From positions 1 to 30,536 of the forward strand of contig JADKEH010000032.1 of assembly GCA_016718155.1 (NCBI GenBank): a stretch of DNA of 30,536 nucleotides, in the 5' to 3' direction. This document shows positions 23,552 through 30,536 of this stretch, one piece after another; within the stretch, counting starts at the first letter, position 1, and each line of letters begins with the position of its first letter. Source of the stretch: Candidatus Rhodoferax randersensis (GTDB lineage: Bacteria; Pseudomonadota; Gammaproteobacteria; Burkholderiales; Burkholderiaceae_C). The notes under the pieces were generated by a model. It was not told the origin of the DNA. It did no database searches and worked only from the letters and a program-made list of their open reading frames with translations. Position numbers and translations under genes: made by a program.

Positions 23552-25642
23552 ATGGCCCTCGCTGTCCCTGCAACCGCCGCCAAGCCGCCCATCACCCGCC
23601 CGGCACGCCTGCCACGCTGGCTTTGGCTGGCCACTACCGTGTTCTCGGGCGCCTGCTTTGTCGCCCTCATGAGCCACCCGGCGCAAGCACAGGATCGCGA
23701 CGCGCCACGACTCAAGACCGAGAGTCCCTACTTCTTCATCAAGAGCGACAACCCCGGCGTGGACCAGTTGCCGCTCAAGTCGACCCAGGTGAATGTGAAG
23801 GTCAGCGGCGTGATTGCCGACGTGACCGTGGTGCAGACCTACAAGAACGAAGGCCAGCGCGCCATTGAGGCCAAATACGTGTTTCCGGGCTCCACCCGCG
23901 CCGCCGTGCACGGCATGAACGTGCGCCTGGCCGACCGGCTGATCACCGCCAAGATCCGCGAGAAGCAGCAGGCCAAAGTCGAGTACGACGCCGCCAAGCA
24001 GGCCGGCAAGACCGCCGCCTTGCTGGAGCAACACCTGCCCAACGTGTTCCAGATGAACGTGGCCAATATCCTGCCCGGCGACGACGTGAAGGTGGAGCTG
24101 CGTTACACCGAGCTGCTGGTGCCCACGCACGGCAACTACCAGTTTGTCTTCCCCACCGTGGTCGGCCCGCGCTACAACAGCCCTCAAAGCCAAAGTACGG
24201 GTAGCCAAGCCACGGCCAACTGGGTGGCGCAACCGTACCTGCCCAAGGGTCAGAATACCGGCGCCACGTTGGACATCCACGTCACACTCAACACCCCGAT
24301 TGGGGTCAAGGAGGTGCGCTCCCCCTCGCATGACATCAGCAGCGCGACCGAACAAGGCGGCACCCTGGTCATTGGCCTCAAGCCCGGCGCCGAGCCGGTC
24401 AACAACCGCGATTTCATCCTGGACTACCGATTGGCCGGTGACAAGATCGAGAGCGGTGTGATGCTTTACAAGGGCCACGACGAGAACTTCTTCCTCGCCA
24501 TGGTGGAGCCGCCCAAGGCCGCGCCGACCACCAGCATCAACCCACGCGACTACATCTTCGTGGTGGACATCTCCGGCTCCATGCATGGGTTTCCCTTGGA
24601 CACCGCCAAGGCCCTGCTGCGCGAGCTGATCGGCGGCTTGCGCCCGAGTGACACCTTCAATGTGCTGTTGTTCTCGGGCAGCAATCGCTTCCTCAATGCC
24701 CACTCGGTGAGCGCCAGCCGAGCCAACATTGAGCAGGCGGTGCGCACCATCGAGCAAATGGGCGGCGGCGGCAGTACCGAGCTGATTCCCGCGCTCAAGC
24801 GTGTCTATGCCGAGCCCAAGGCGGCCGATGTTGCGCGCACCGTGGTGGTGGTGACCGATGGTTTTGTGACCGTCGAGCGCGAGGCCTTTGAGCTGGTGCG
24901 CAACAACCTCTCCAAGGCCAATGTGTTCTCCTTTGGCATTGGTTCTTCGGTCAACCGCCACTTGATGGAGGGCCTGGCCCGTGCCGGCATGGGCGAGCCC
25001 TTCATCATCACCAAGCCCGCCGAGGCCGCGCAACAGGCGGCACGCTTTCGCACCATGATCGAGTCACCAGTGCTGACCAGTGTGAAGGCGCGCTTTGAAG
25101 GCATCGATGTTTATGACGTGGAACCGCGCCAACTGCCCGACTTGCTGGCCGAGCGTCCCTTGATCGTGTTCGGAAAGTGGCGCGGCCAAGCCCAGGGCAA
25201 GCTCGTTATTGAGGGCACCACCACCAACGGCCCGATCACGCAAACCATCGACCTCAGCGCGAGCCAGGGCACCGAGACGGCCGCGCTGCGCCATCTGTGG
25301 GCGCGCCACCGCATCGCCAGCCTCAGCGACCAGGAGTCCCTGGAAGGTGGTGATGCATTGGGCAAGGCCATCACCGAGTTGGGCTTGAAGTACAGCCTGC
25401 TCACGCAATACACCAGCTTTTTGGCGGTCGACCAGGTGGTGCGCAACACCGCGCCCGCCGACGCCGCCAGTGTGAGCCAGCCCTCGCCCTTGCCGCAGGG
25501 CGTGGAGAACACGGCGCTGGGCGCGCCCGTGCCCAGTACGCCGGAGCCCGCCACCTGGGGTGCGGTGCTGCTGACCTTGTCCCTGCTGGCCATGCTGGCG
25601 CAGCGCCGCCGCCGCGCCCGTGCTCACCACTACACGAGTTGA
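23552..25642 (+). CDS. VIT-vWA domain protein with C-terminal PEP-CTERM sorting signal
   Basis: A 696-residue surface or envelope protein. The N-terminus has a long signal/anchor (hydrophobic about 24-40, likely cut after AQAQ near 47). The VIT domain is about 60-190 (QTYKNEGQRAIEAKYVFPGS, EQHLPNVFQMNVANILPGDD). The vWA domain is about 333-500 with MIDAS D339-x-S341-x-S343 (VVDISGSM) and the later TDG of VVVVTDGF. After a low-complexity Pro/Ala linker it ends with PEP at 664-666 (TPEPATWG), a hydrophobic helix (668-684) and RRRRAR, a textbook PEP-CTERM exosortase signal. The start at 23552 has GGAGAAG upstream. An exosortase gene begins 2 nt after its stop, so this is very likely its dedicated substrate. 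The layout recalls sortase-target VIT-vWA proteins. Confidence 0.93.
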   Translation: MALAVPATAAKPPITRPARLPRWLWLATTVFSGACFVALMSHPAQAQDRDAPRLKTESPYFFIKSDNPGVDQLPLKSTQVNVKVSGVIADVTVVQTYKNEGQRAIEAKYVFPGSTRAAVHGMNVRLADRLITAKIREKQQAKVEYDAAKQAGKTAALLEQHLPNVFQMNVANILPGDDVKVELRYTELLVPTHGNYQFVFPTVVGPRYNSPQSQSTGSQATANWVAQPYLPKGQNTGATLDIHVTLNTPIGVKEVRSPSHDISSATEQGGTLVIGLKPGAEPVNNRDFILDYRLAGDKIESGVMLYKGHDENFFLAMVEPPKAAPTTSINPRDYIFVVDISGSMHGFPLDTAKALLRELIGGLRPSDTFNVLLFSGSNRFLNAHSVSASRANIEQAVRTIEQMGGGGSTELIPALKRVYAEPKAADVARTVVVVTDGFVTVEREAFELVRNNLSKANVFSFGIGSSVNRHLMEGLARAGMGEPFIITKPAEAAQQAARFRTMIESPVLTSVKARFEGIDVYDVEPRQLPDLLAERPLIVFGKWRGQAQGKLVIEGTTTNGPITQTIDLSASQGTETAALRHLWARHRIASLSDQESLEGGDALGKAITELGLKYSLLTQYTSFLAVDQVVRNTAPADAASVSQPSPLPQGVENTALGAPVPSTPEPATWGAVLLTLSLLAMLAQRRRRARAHHYTS

Positions 25643-25644
25643 CC

Positions 25645-26496
25645 ATGGCAATGCCCCGTTTGCTGCATTGGCCCGCCTTTGTGCGGTTTGGCATCGCCAT
25701 CGATACCGCACCCGAATGGCGCTGGCTGGCCGTTCTGGCCGTGGCGCTGTGGCCCACCTGGTGGTGGATGGGCCAGCGCATGGCCGACGGCTCGGACGAC
25801 CCTCTTGGGTTGCTGGCCTTGGCCGCACTGGCGGCCTTGCTGTGGCAGCAGCGCCTGCACTTGCGCGCGGCACCGCGTTTGGGCTTCCAACTGGCGGCGC
25901 TGGGCGGTGCGGTACTGGCCATGGCGCTGCGTCAGCAATTGCCAGATTTGGCGGTGGCGCTGGTGGGCCTGTTGGCCTGGTGCGCCGGTCTGGTGGCCTT
26001 CCTGCCTGCGCGCGTCGCCACGGCGCCGGTGTTGGGCCTGTCGGTGCTGTCCTTGCCGCTGCTGGCGTCGCTGCAGTTCTATGCCGGCTTTCCTCTGCGG
26101 GTGGTCACGGCCGAGGCCAGCCGCTGGCTACTGGCTATGGCGCACAGTGTCGAGCGCAACGGCGCCAGCCTGGTGGTGGAGGGCCAGTTGATCATCGTGG
26201 ACGCGCCCTGCTCGGGCGTGCAGATGGCCTGGCTGGGCTACTTCACGGCCTGCGCGGTCGCGCTGGCGACTGGGCGCGACAACCGCAGCTTCCTGCTGCG
26301 CTTGCCTGCGGTGGGTGGGCTGGTACTCGTCGGCAACGTGCTTCGCAACACCACGCTGGTGGCAGCACAAGCCGCTGGCGCGCCACTGCCGACCTGGGGC
26401 CATGAAGCCGTCGGCCTGGTGGTGCTGGCCCTGGTGTGCAGTGCTGTCGCGTGGGTCATGGCCTGCCACAGACCTTACCGGAGTGCGGTGCTATGA
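25645..26496 (+). CDS. Exosortase (PEP-CTERM protein-sorting membrane transpeptidase)
   Basis: A 283-residue polytopic inner-membrane protein with about eight hydrophobic segments. The exosortase catalytic triad is present in order: C189 in VDAPCSGVQMAW, R234 in VGNVLRNTTLV, and H253 in WGHEAVGLVVL. The preceding SLQFYAGFPLRVVTAEASRW also fits the family. Exosortases cleave PEP-CTERM tails, probably joining the protein to a cell-surface moiety. It starts 2 nt after the VIT-vWA stop and overlaps the next start by 4 nt. I cannot assign the subclass with certainty; I recall exosortase Q-type enzymes annotated in Comamonadaceae. It is not next to exopolysaccharide genes, unlike the classic EpsH/XrtA setting. 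Confidence 0.9.
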   Translation: MAMPRLLHWPAFVRFGIAIDTAPEWRWLAVLAVALWPTWWWMGQRMADGSDDPLGLLALAALAALLWQQRLHLRAAPRLGFQLAALGGAVLAMALRQQLPDLAVALVGLLAWCAGLVAFLPARVATAPVLGLSVLSLPLLASLQFYAGFPLRVVTAEASRWLLAMAHSVERNGASLVVEGQLIIVDAPCSGVQMAWLGYFTACAVALATGRDNRSFLLRLPAVGGLVLVGNVLRNTTLVAAQAAGAPLPTWGHEAVGLVVLALVCSAVAWVMACHRPYRSAVL

Positions 26497-27080
26497 ATCC
26501 CCTTGAGAATCGTTTTCTAAATCGCGTGTTGCACAAGACCCTTTGGGCTGTGCTGTTGCCCCTGTGCGCGCTGTGGGGTGTGGCGCAGCTCGTCTCCAGC
26601 AGCCTGGCGGCGAGCCCCGACGTCGGCCAGGCCCGCTCCGACGCCGGGCGCCAGGCGAGCGGCCTCGCCGCCGAACTGCCCAGCGACTGGCGTGGCGCGG
26701 TGTTGCGCCCGTTGGCGCTGAGCGAGGTGGAGCGGCGCTTTGCCATACAGTTTCCCGGCAGCGTGGCGCGCATGACCGACGGCACCCAGGTGCTGGTGCT
26801 GCGCACGGTGAACCAGCCCACGCGCATGCTGCACCCGGCCACCGATTGCTACCGCGGCCTGGGCTACCGCATCCGCGACGAGCAACTGGAAGAACAAACC
26901 GACCACGAGCGCTGGCGCTGTTTTGTGGCCGAGCGCGCCGGGCAGCGGGTGCGCGTGTGCGAGCGCATCGAGGATGCCCAAGGCCAGGGCTTTACCGACG
27001 CCTCGGCCTGGTACTGGGCCTCCATCGCCGGCCGGTCCAGCGGTCCCTGGAAGGCCGTCACCGTGGCAACCCTGTTATGA
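26493..27080 (+). CDS. EpsI-like exosortase-associated protein
   Basis: A 195-residue protein with one N-terminal membrane anchor (about 17-38) and a presumed periplasmic domain. The run MLHPATDCYRGLGY (112-125) resembles the HxPxxCY-type motif of EpsI/DUF3485 proteins that accompany exosortases; further cysteines are C143 and C156. EpsI partners are needed for some exosortase systems, but their biochemical role is unsettled. The start overlaps the exosortase stop (ATGA), and its own stop overlaps the next start (ATGA), so the three genes are tightly coupled. Family assignment rests on motif and context only. Confidence 0.72.
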   Translation: MNPLENRFLNRVLHKTLWAVLLPLCALWGVAQLVSSSLAASPDVGQARSDAGRQASGLAAELPSDWRGAVLRPLALSEVERRFAIQFPGSVARMTDGTQVLVLRTVNQPTRMLHPATDCYRGLGYRIRDEQLEEQTDHERWRCFVAERAGQRVRVCERIEDAQGQGFTDASAWYWASIAGRSSGPWKAVTVATLL

Positions 27081-28513
27081 ACCCGCGATTTGCCTGTGTT
27101 GCGCCTCCCGCGCCTCATCGCATGTTGGGCGTGGCGGGGGCTGCGCTGCTGTCTGGCGTCTACCGTGTGGCGGTCTGGGTGGGGGTGGCCAGTGTGGTGT
27201 TGGTCGGCGCCCTGCTGGTGTTTGTTCTGATTGCCCGCACGGCCCTGCGCCCGGCACCCGGTGCCTGGGCGACCACGGTGCAGATGGGGCCTATGCCGGT
27301 GGAGGTGGGCGTGCCGTCCCTGATCTGGCTCGCGACCACGCCGTGGCTGGTGCAACTGGCAGACGGTCGCACCCTGCCCACAACCTTGGGCCCGGTGCAG
27401 GTGGCGTGGGACGCGCAGGCCAACGCCCTGTCTTTGAATTGTCGGCCCTGCAGCATCCGCAACGCCAGTTGGGGCACCGAGCCGCTGCGTCTGGCCGAGG
27501 TCAGGCTCACGGTGCAGCGCATGGGCATGCGCTTGCAGGGCACCGTCGCGTCGGGTCAGGTCCGTGCGCGCTGGCGCGGGCAGTTGACCGCCAGCAGCCT
27601 GACCTTGGAGATGGACCTGCCGAGCACGCCGGTGCGCGACGGCTATGCCCTGTTTGCCAGTGCGATCCCCGAGTTGGGCAACGCGGCGTTGCAAATCGAC
27701 GGGAGTTTTGAGCTGCACGCGACGCTGGTCCTGCCGGCCGGGGTGCTGACGCTGGCGCCGCGCCTGCAAGGTCTGGCGGTGCAGGGCTTGGGCACCGAGC
27801 AGTGGGCGCAGGCGCACAGCCAGTGCAACCGGGGCCTGCCCGAGCGGGCGCTGGGTGCCAGGCCCACTGCGCAAAGCCTGCTGGCGCGCGCCGTCATTGC
27901 GGCCGAAGACCAGCGCTTTTACGAACATGCCGGGTTTGACCTGGTGGAGATCACGCACGCGCTGCGTGACAACCAGCGCGGTGGTGTGAACGCGCCGGAC
28001 ACGCCACGCCCGGCCACGGCGCTGCGCGGGGCCAGCACCCTGTCCCAGCAGGTTGCCAAACTGCTGGTAACCGGCGGCGAGCGCTCACCCGTGCGCAAGA
28101 TGCGTGAGCTGCTGTACGCGGTGGAAATGGAGCAAACCCTGGGCAAGGCGCGCATCCTGGGCCTCTACCTGGACATCGCGCCCTGGGGCGCCAAGCTTTG
28201 TGGCGCGCGGGCCGCGGCATACACCTACTTTGGCAAGCGCGCCGACCGGCTCAGTGCATCCGAGGCGGCGTGGCTGGCCGCCATGCTGCACAACCCGTCA
28301 GAGGAGGCGCGCCGATGGGCCACCACCGGTCAAATCAACGAAGCGCGTGCGCAATGGGTGGCCCGTGGCATGCGAGGTGGCGGCGCCGATGCGCCCCGGC
28401 GGCGGGACGCTAAGATGGTCGCTCCTCATGGCAGAAGCTCTCAAGAACCAGTTTGGCGCGGAGGTGCCACGCACCATCGCCGCGATGGTGCGCGCGGTCT
28501 ATCCCGCGTTTGA
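27077..28513 (+). CDS. Monofunctional GT51 peptidoglycan glycosyltransferase with a novel N-terminal region
   Basis: 478 residues. One membrane anchor (about 32-54) is followed by about 200 periplasmic residues I do not recognise (60-260, with NCRPCSIRN), then a GT51 domain that polymerises lipid II. GT51 motifs: catalytic E277 in VIAAEDQRFYEHAGFD, GASTLSQQVAKLL, RKMRELLYAVEMEQTLGKARILG and AAAYTYFGK. No transpeptidase domain follows. Ordinary MtgA proteins are about 230-240 residues, so this one is twice as long. The last 50 residues (RGGGADAPRRRDAKM...) look random and overlap the next gene by 86 nt, so a recent loss of an earlier stop is possible. The start overlaps the EpsI-like stop (ATGA), placing it in the exosortase operon. 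Confidence 0.88.
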   Translation: MNPRFACVAPPAPHRMLGVAGAALLSGVYRVAVWVGVASVVLVGALLVFVLIARTALRPAPGAWATTVQMGPMPVEVGVPSLIWLATTPWLVQLADGRTLPTTLGPVQVAWDAQANALSLNCRPCSIRNASWGTEPLRLAEVRLTVQRMGMRLQGTVASGQVRARWRGQLTASSLTLEMDLPSTPVRDGYALFASAIPELGNAALQIDGSFELHATLVLPAGVLTLAPRLQGLAVQGLGTEQWAQAHSQCNRGLPERALGARPTAQSLLARAVIAAEDQRFYEHAGFDLVEITHALRDNQRGGVNAPDTPRPATALRGASTLSQQVAKLLVTGGERSPVRKMRELLYAVEMEQTLGKARILGLYLDIAPWGAKLCGARAAAYTYFGKRADRLSASEAAWLAAMLHNPSEEARRWATTGQINEARAQWVARGMRGGGADAPRRRDAKMVAPHGRSSQEPVWRGGATHHRRDGARGLSRV

Positions 28514-29564
28514 CGGCGAGGGCTTTGTCAAGACCGTCCTGGAGGGTTATCAGTCGCTGGAGCTGATGCAGCGGGGACAAAAGATTGCGCAGGGTTTGCA
28601 CGAGTTCCTGCCGAAGGATTACCCCAAGGCGCTGGCGATCCTGATGAATTCGCTGGAGCAAGCGCACGACCGGGACATGGGGCAGAGCCTGGGCTCTTTC
28701 CTGTTCCTGCCGCACACGCAGTTTGTGGCGAGCTACGGCCTGGCGCACTTCGAGCTTTCGATGCGCGCCCTGCATACCCTGACGCAGCGTTTCACCGCCG
28801 AGTTCAGTATTCGGCCCTTCCTGGCGCAACAACCGCAGGCCACGCTGCGCCAGCTCGAGTGCTGGGCGCAGGACCCAAGCCCCCATGTGCGCCGTCTGGT
28901 GTCGGAGGGCACGCGTGCGCGTTTGCCCTGGGCGCCACGCTTGCGGGCATTTCAGAAGGACCCCGCACCGGTGCTGGCGCTGCTGGAGCGGCTCAAGGAC
29001 GACCCCGAGCTCTACGTTCGCCGCTCGGTCGCCAACAACCTCAACGACATCGGCAAGGACCATCCCCAACTGTTGGCCGACACCGCGCAGCGCTGGCTGC
29101 AGGGCGCCAGTGCGCAGCGCAGGTGGCTGGTCGGGCACGCTTTGCGCTCGGCGGTCAAGCGCGGCGAGCCGGGCGCCTTGCAGGTATTGGGTTTTGGTAA
29201 AACAGCCAAGGTGCTGGTGCGGGCTGCGCAGGTCACGCCGACTCGGGCCAGGGTCGGAGGGCGTGTGGACATTGCCTTTGAAGTGCACAACCCCCACAGC
29301 CGTGCCCAGCGCGTGCTGGTTGACTGTTGTGTGCACTACGTCAAGGCCAATGGGCAGACCAGCGCCAAAGTGTTCAAGCTCAAGACGCTGGAACTCGCCG
29401 GCGGCGACACGGTGCCACTGCGCAAGCGGCTGTCCCTGGCACAACTGAGTACGCGCAAGCACTATGCGGGTGTGCACCGGGTGGAGGTTCTCATCAATGG
29501 CAGGGCACAAGCCCTGGGCAGTTTCGAGCTATTGCCGGCGCTGGCGCAAAGGGCCGAACCCTGA
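28428..29564 (+). CDS. AlkC-like DNA alkylation repair glycosylase (HEAT repeats plus Ig-like domain)
   Basis: 378 residues. The N-terminal 240 or so are HEAT-like helical repeats (AVYPAFDGEGFVKTVLEGYQ, PHVRRLVSEGTRARLPWAPR, DPELYVRRSVANNLNDIGKD), as in AlkC/AlkD glycosylases that excise N3-methylated bases without base flipping. The last 120 or so residues are beta-rich (VDIAFEVHNPHSRAQRVLVD), fitting the Ig-like domain of Pseudomonas-type AlkC as I recall it. I prefer AlkC over AlkD for that reason, moderately. ATG 28428 is the start that fits family length; its Shine-Dalgarno is poor, and translation probably depends on the overlapping upstream gene. Cytoplasmic. A link to the exosortase operon is likely positional only. 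Confidence 0.8.
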   Translation: MAEALKNQFGAEVPRTIAAMVRAVYPAFDGEGFVKTVLEGYQSLELMQRGQKIAQGLHEFLPKDYPKALAILMNSLEQAHDRDMGQSLGSFLFLPHTQFVASYGLAHFELSMRALHTLTQRFTAEFSIRPFLAQQPQATLRQLECWAQDPSPHVRRLVSEGTRARLPWAPRLRAFQKDPAPVLALLERLKDDPELYVRRSVANNLNDIGKDHPQLLADTAQRWLQGASAQRRWLVGHALRSAVKRGEPGALQVLGFGKTAKVLVRAAQVTPTRARVGGRVDIAFEVHNPHSRAQRVLVDCCVHYVKANGQTSAKVFKLKTLELAGGDTVPLRKRLSLAQLSTRKHYAGVHRVEVLINGRAQALGSFELLPALAQRAEP

Positions 29565-29801
29565 CAGTGTGAGCGCGGGCGCCGGGGTCGCCGGGGACAA
29601 GGGCGTGTGGTGGGTGGCTTGGTGGGTGCAATCGGGGGTTGGCTTGGGAAGACTTCTATTTTTCCGTTTCGTGCATGACGAGGTTGATTGGCGGAAGTTT
29701 CAATGGCAGCGATGCAGCGTTTGCGGTCGTTCGATGGCGCAGTCCAGTTTCAGCAAGAACCCGCTTGCCGCCTAGAATCGAGCAAAATCCGGGTGCGGGG
29801 T

Positions 29802-29830
29802 TTGTCGGATTTTTTAATACTGCATAAGAG
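29802..29830 (+). promoter_or_regulatory. Possible promoter of the rhodanese-like gene
   Basis: TTGTCG (29802-29807), a 17-nt spacer and TAAGAG (29825-29830), in an AT-rich stretch. The -35 is a fair match and the -10 is weak. Confidence 0.3.
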
Positions 29831-29870
29831 TCTTGAAAAACCGTCACAACCCAAGCCAGAAGCCGTTTTC

Positions 29871-29876
29871 AGGAGG
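29871..29876 (+). promoter_or_regulatory. Consensus Shine-Dalgarno AGGAGG before an alternative upstream start
   Basis: AGGAGG stands 5 nt before ATG 29882, which is in frame with, and 31 codons upstream of, the start that gives a normal signal peptide (29975, with its own GGAG). It raises the question of which start is used. Confidence 0.6.
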
Positions 29877-29974
29877 TTTTCATGTCCAGCTTATCGAGCA
29901 AGTCCCAGAATATGGAGCAGTTTTTGCTCTGTACATTCGTTAGACCGCACAAACACAAGTTTCCCGGAGTTCCG

Positions 29975-30535
29975 ATGACAACCCGTCTCTATGCCATCCT
30001 CGCTCTCACCTGTTGCTCCATTGCAACTCAGGCTCAGGTGCCGCTATCGGAACCCAGTTCAGCACAGGCCACCTACTTTCACGAAGCAACGGACAAGGGC
30101 GTCTCCGCAACGAGCAGCTTTCGGCGCTCCAACTTTCACGCAGCCACGCCTACGGGGATACCGGGAGGCCGAGTGATACGAACGCTCGACCTCAAGAGAC
30201 TCATCGACTCTGGCACCGCGATCGCAGTGGTTGACGTGCTCGATAGCCAGAACCGGACTACCGTTCCAGGCGCGACATGGCTGCCAGATGGCGGCAAGAC
30301 GTTTGCAGGGGCATCCGAGCGGACTCGATTCGAGACAGTCCTTCAAGCACTCACTGGAAGCGAGAAGTCGCGCCCTCTGGTCTTCTTGTGCACCGGCTTC
30401 GAGTGCTGGCTCTCGTACAACGCAGCACTTGCAGCCATCGAGCTTGGATACAAGGATGTGCTTTGGTATCGAGGAGGCACCAACTCCTGGCTCGGAGCCA
30501 ATCTGGAGGTTGCCCGACCCAAGGCTGCGCCATAG
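29975..30535 (+). CDS. Secreted rhodanese-like protein
   Basis: 186 residues from ATG 29975 (GGAG 5 nt upstream), beginning with a signal peptide (MTTRLYAILALTCCSIATQA). The mature part is rhodanese-like: VIRTLDLKRLIDSG, AVVDVLDSQ, then the active-site-like loop FLCTGFECWLSYNAALAAIE and GYKDVLWYRGGTNSW. The loop resembles the cysteine/tryptophan motif of rhodanese-like proteins linked to PQQ-dependent catabolism, but no PQQ genes are seen. A longer form from ATG 29882 would add 31 residues and has the better Shine-Dalgarno. Base composition is lower in GC than its neighbours (34 of 60 G+C at 30301-30360 against 46 of 60 at 25981-26040), hinting at separate ancestry. Confidence 0.78.
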   Translation: MTTRLYAILALTCCSIATQAQVPLSEPSSAQATYFHEATDKGVSATSSFRRSNFHAATPTGIPGGRVIRTLDLKRLIDSGTAIAVVDVLDSQNRTTVPGATWLPDGGKTFAGASERTRFETVLQALTGSEKSRPLVFLCTGFECWLSYNAALAAIELGYKDVLWYRGGTNSWLGANLEVARPKAAP

Positions 30536-30536
30536 C

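Larger units (their letters stand above)
29565..29881. other. Intergenic stretch with a drop in GC
   Basis: About 317 nt with no supportable gene. The first half is GT-rich on the plus strand (GTGGTGGGTGGCTTGGTGGG near 29608). The second half is visibly AT-richer and holds a possible promoter (29802-29830) and a strong Shine-Dalgarno at 29871. Short open frames here lack both start signals and recognisable sequence. Confidence 0.6.

Noticed and set aside
26543..27076. Upstream extension of the GT51 frame
   Set aside because: It lies out of frame within the EpsI-like gene; the ATGA overlap at 27077 and a membrane anchor just after it give the natural start.

Overview
The window looks like chromosomal DNA of a high-GC betaproteobacterium, most likely Comamonadaceae (Rhodoferax/Polaromonas/Acidovorax-like). 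That placement is inference from protein families, from a DinB with a Burkholderiales-type insertion, and from base composition. I see no rRNA, tRNA, CRISPR array, transposase or prophage gene. Twenty-one protein genes can be supported. Most of the other long open frames are antisense or out-of-frame shadows typical of GC-rich DNA.

Left part (1-8246): a 3'-truncated valyl-tRNA synthetase gene on the minus strand carries an in-frame insertion of about 80 codons, built from two inverted copies of a palindromic element. Next come a DUF2783 small protein and its FAD monooxygenase (both minus). A divergent plus-strand set follows: rubrerythrin, a two-cluster Fe-S/CCG-domain protein, a DUF3501 protein, an intrinsic terminator and yaaA. 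Their family roles fit peroxide defence with limitation of reactive iron.

Middle part (8299-19647): an alpha/beta hydrolase overlaps queF, whose 3' end runs through repeat-like DNA into a convergent chemoreceptor gene. Then come a small membrane protein with a good sigma-70-like promoter, dinB, a second chemoreceptor ending in a CheR/CheB-docking-like pentapeptide, a Pat-type acyl-CoA synthetase/GNAT fusion, and a convergent FMN-dependent alpha-hydroxy-acid (lactate) dehydrogenase. A palindromic repeat family (core CGTCATTGCGAGC) sits in four intergenic gaps.

Right part (19765-30535, all plus): a secreted trypsin-like protease is translationally coupled to a membrane-anchored FHA-domain protein, followed by a DauA-like FAD D-amino acid dehydrogenase with altered active-site residues. 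Then comes the most notable locus: a VIT-vWA protein with a C-terminal PEP-CTERM sorting signal, an exosortase, an EpsI-like partner and a GT51 peptidoglycan glycosyltransferase. These are packed with 2-nt spacing or ATGA overlaps and read as a dedicated one-substrate protein-sorting system tied to wall synthesis. An AlkC-like DNA glycosylase gene overlaps its 3' end. A secreted rhodanese-like protein, visibly less GC-rich, closes the window.
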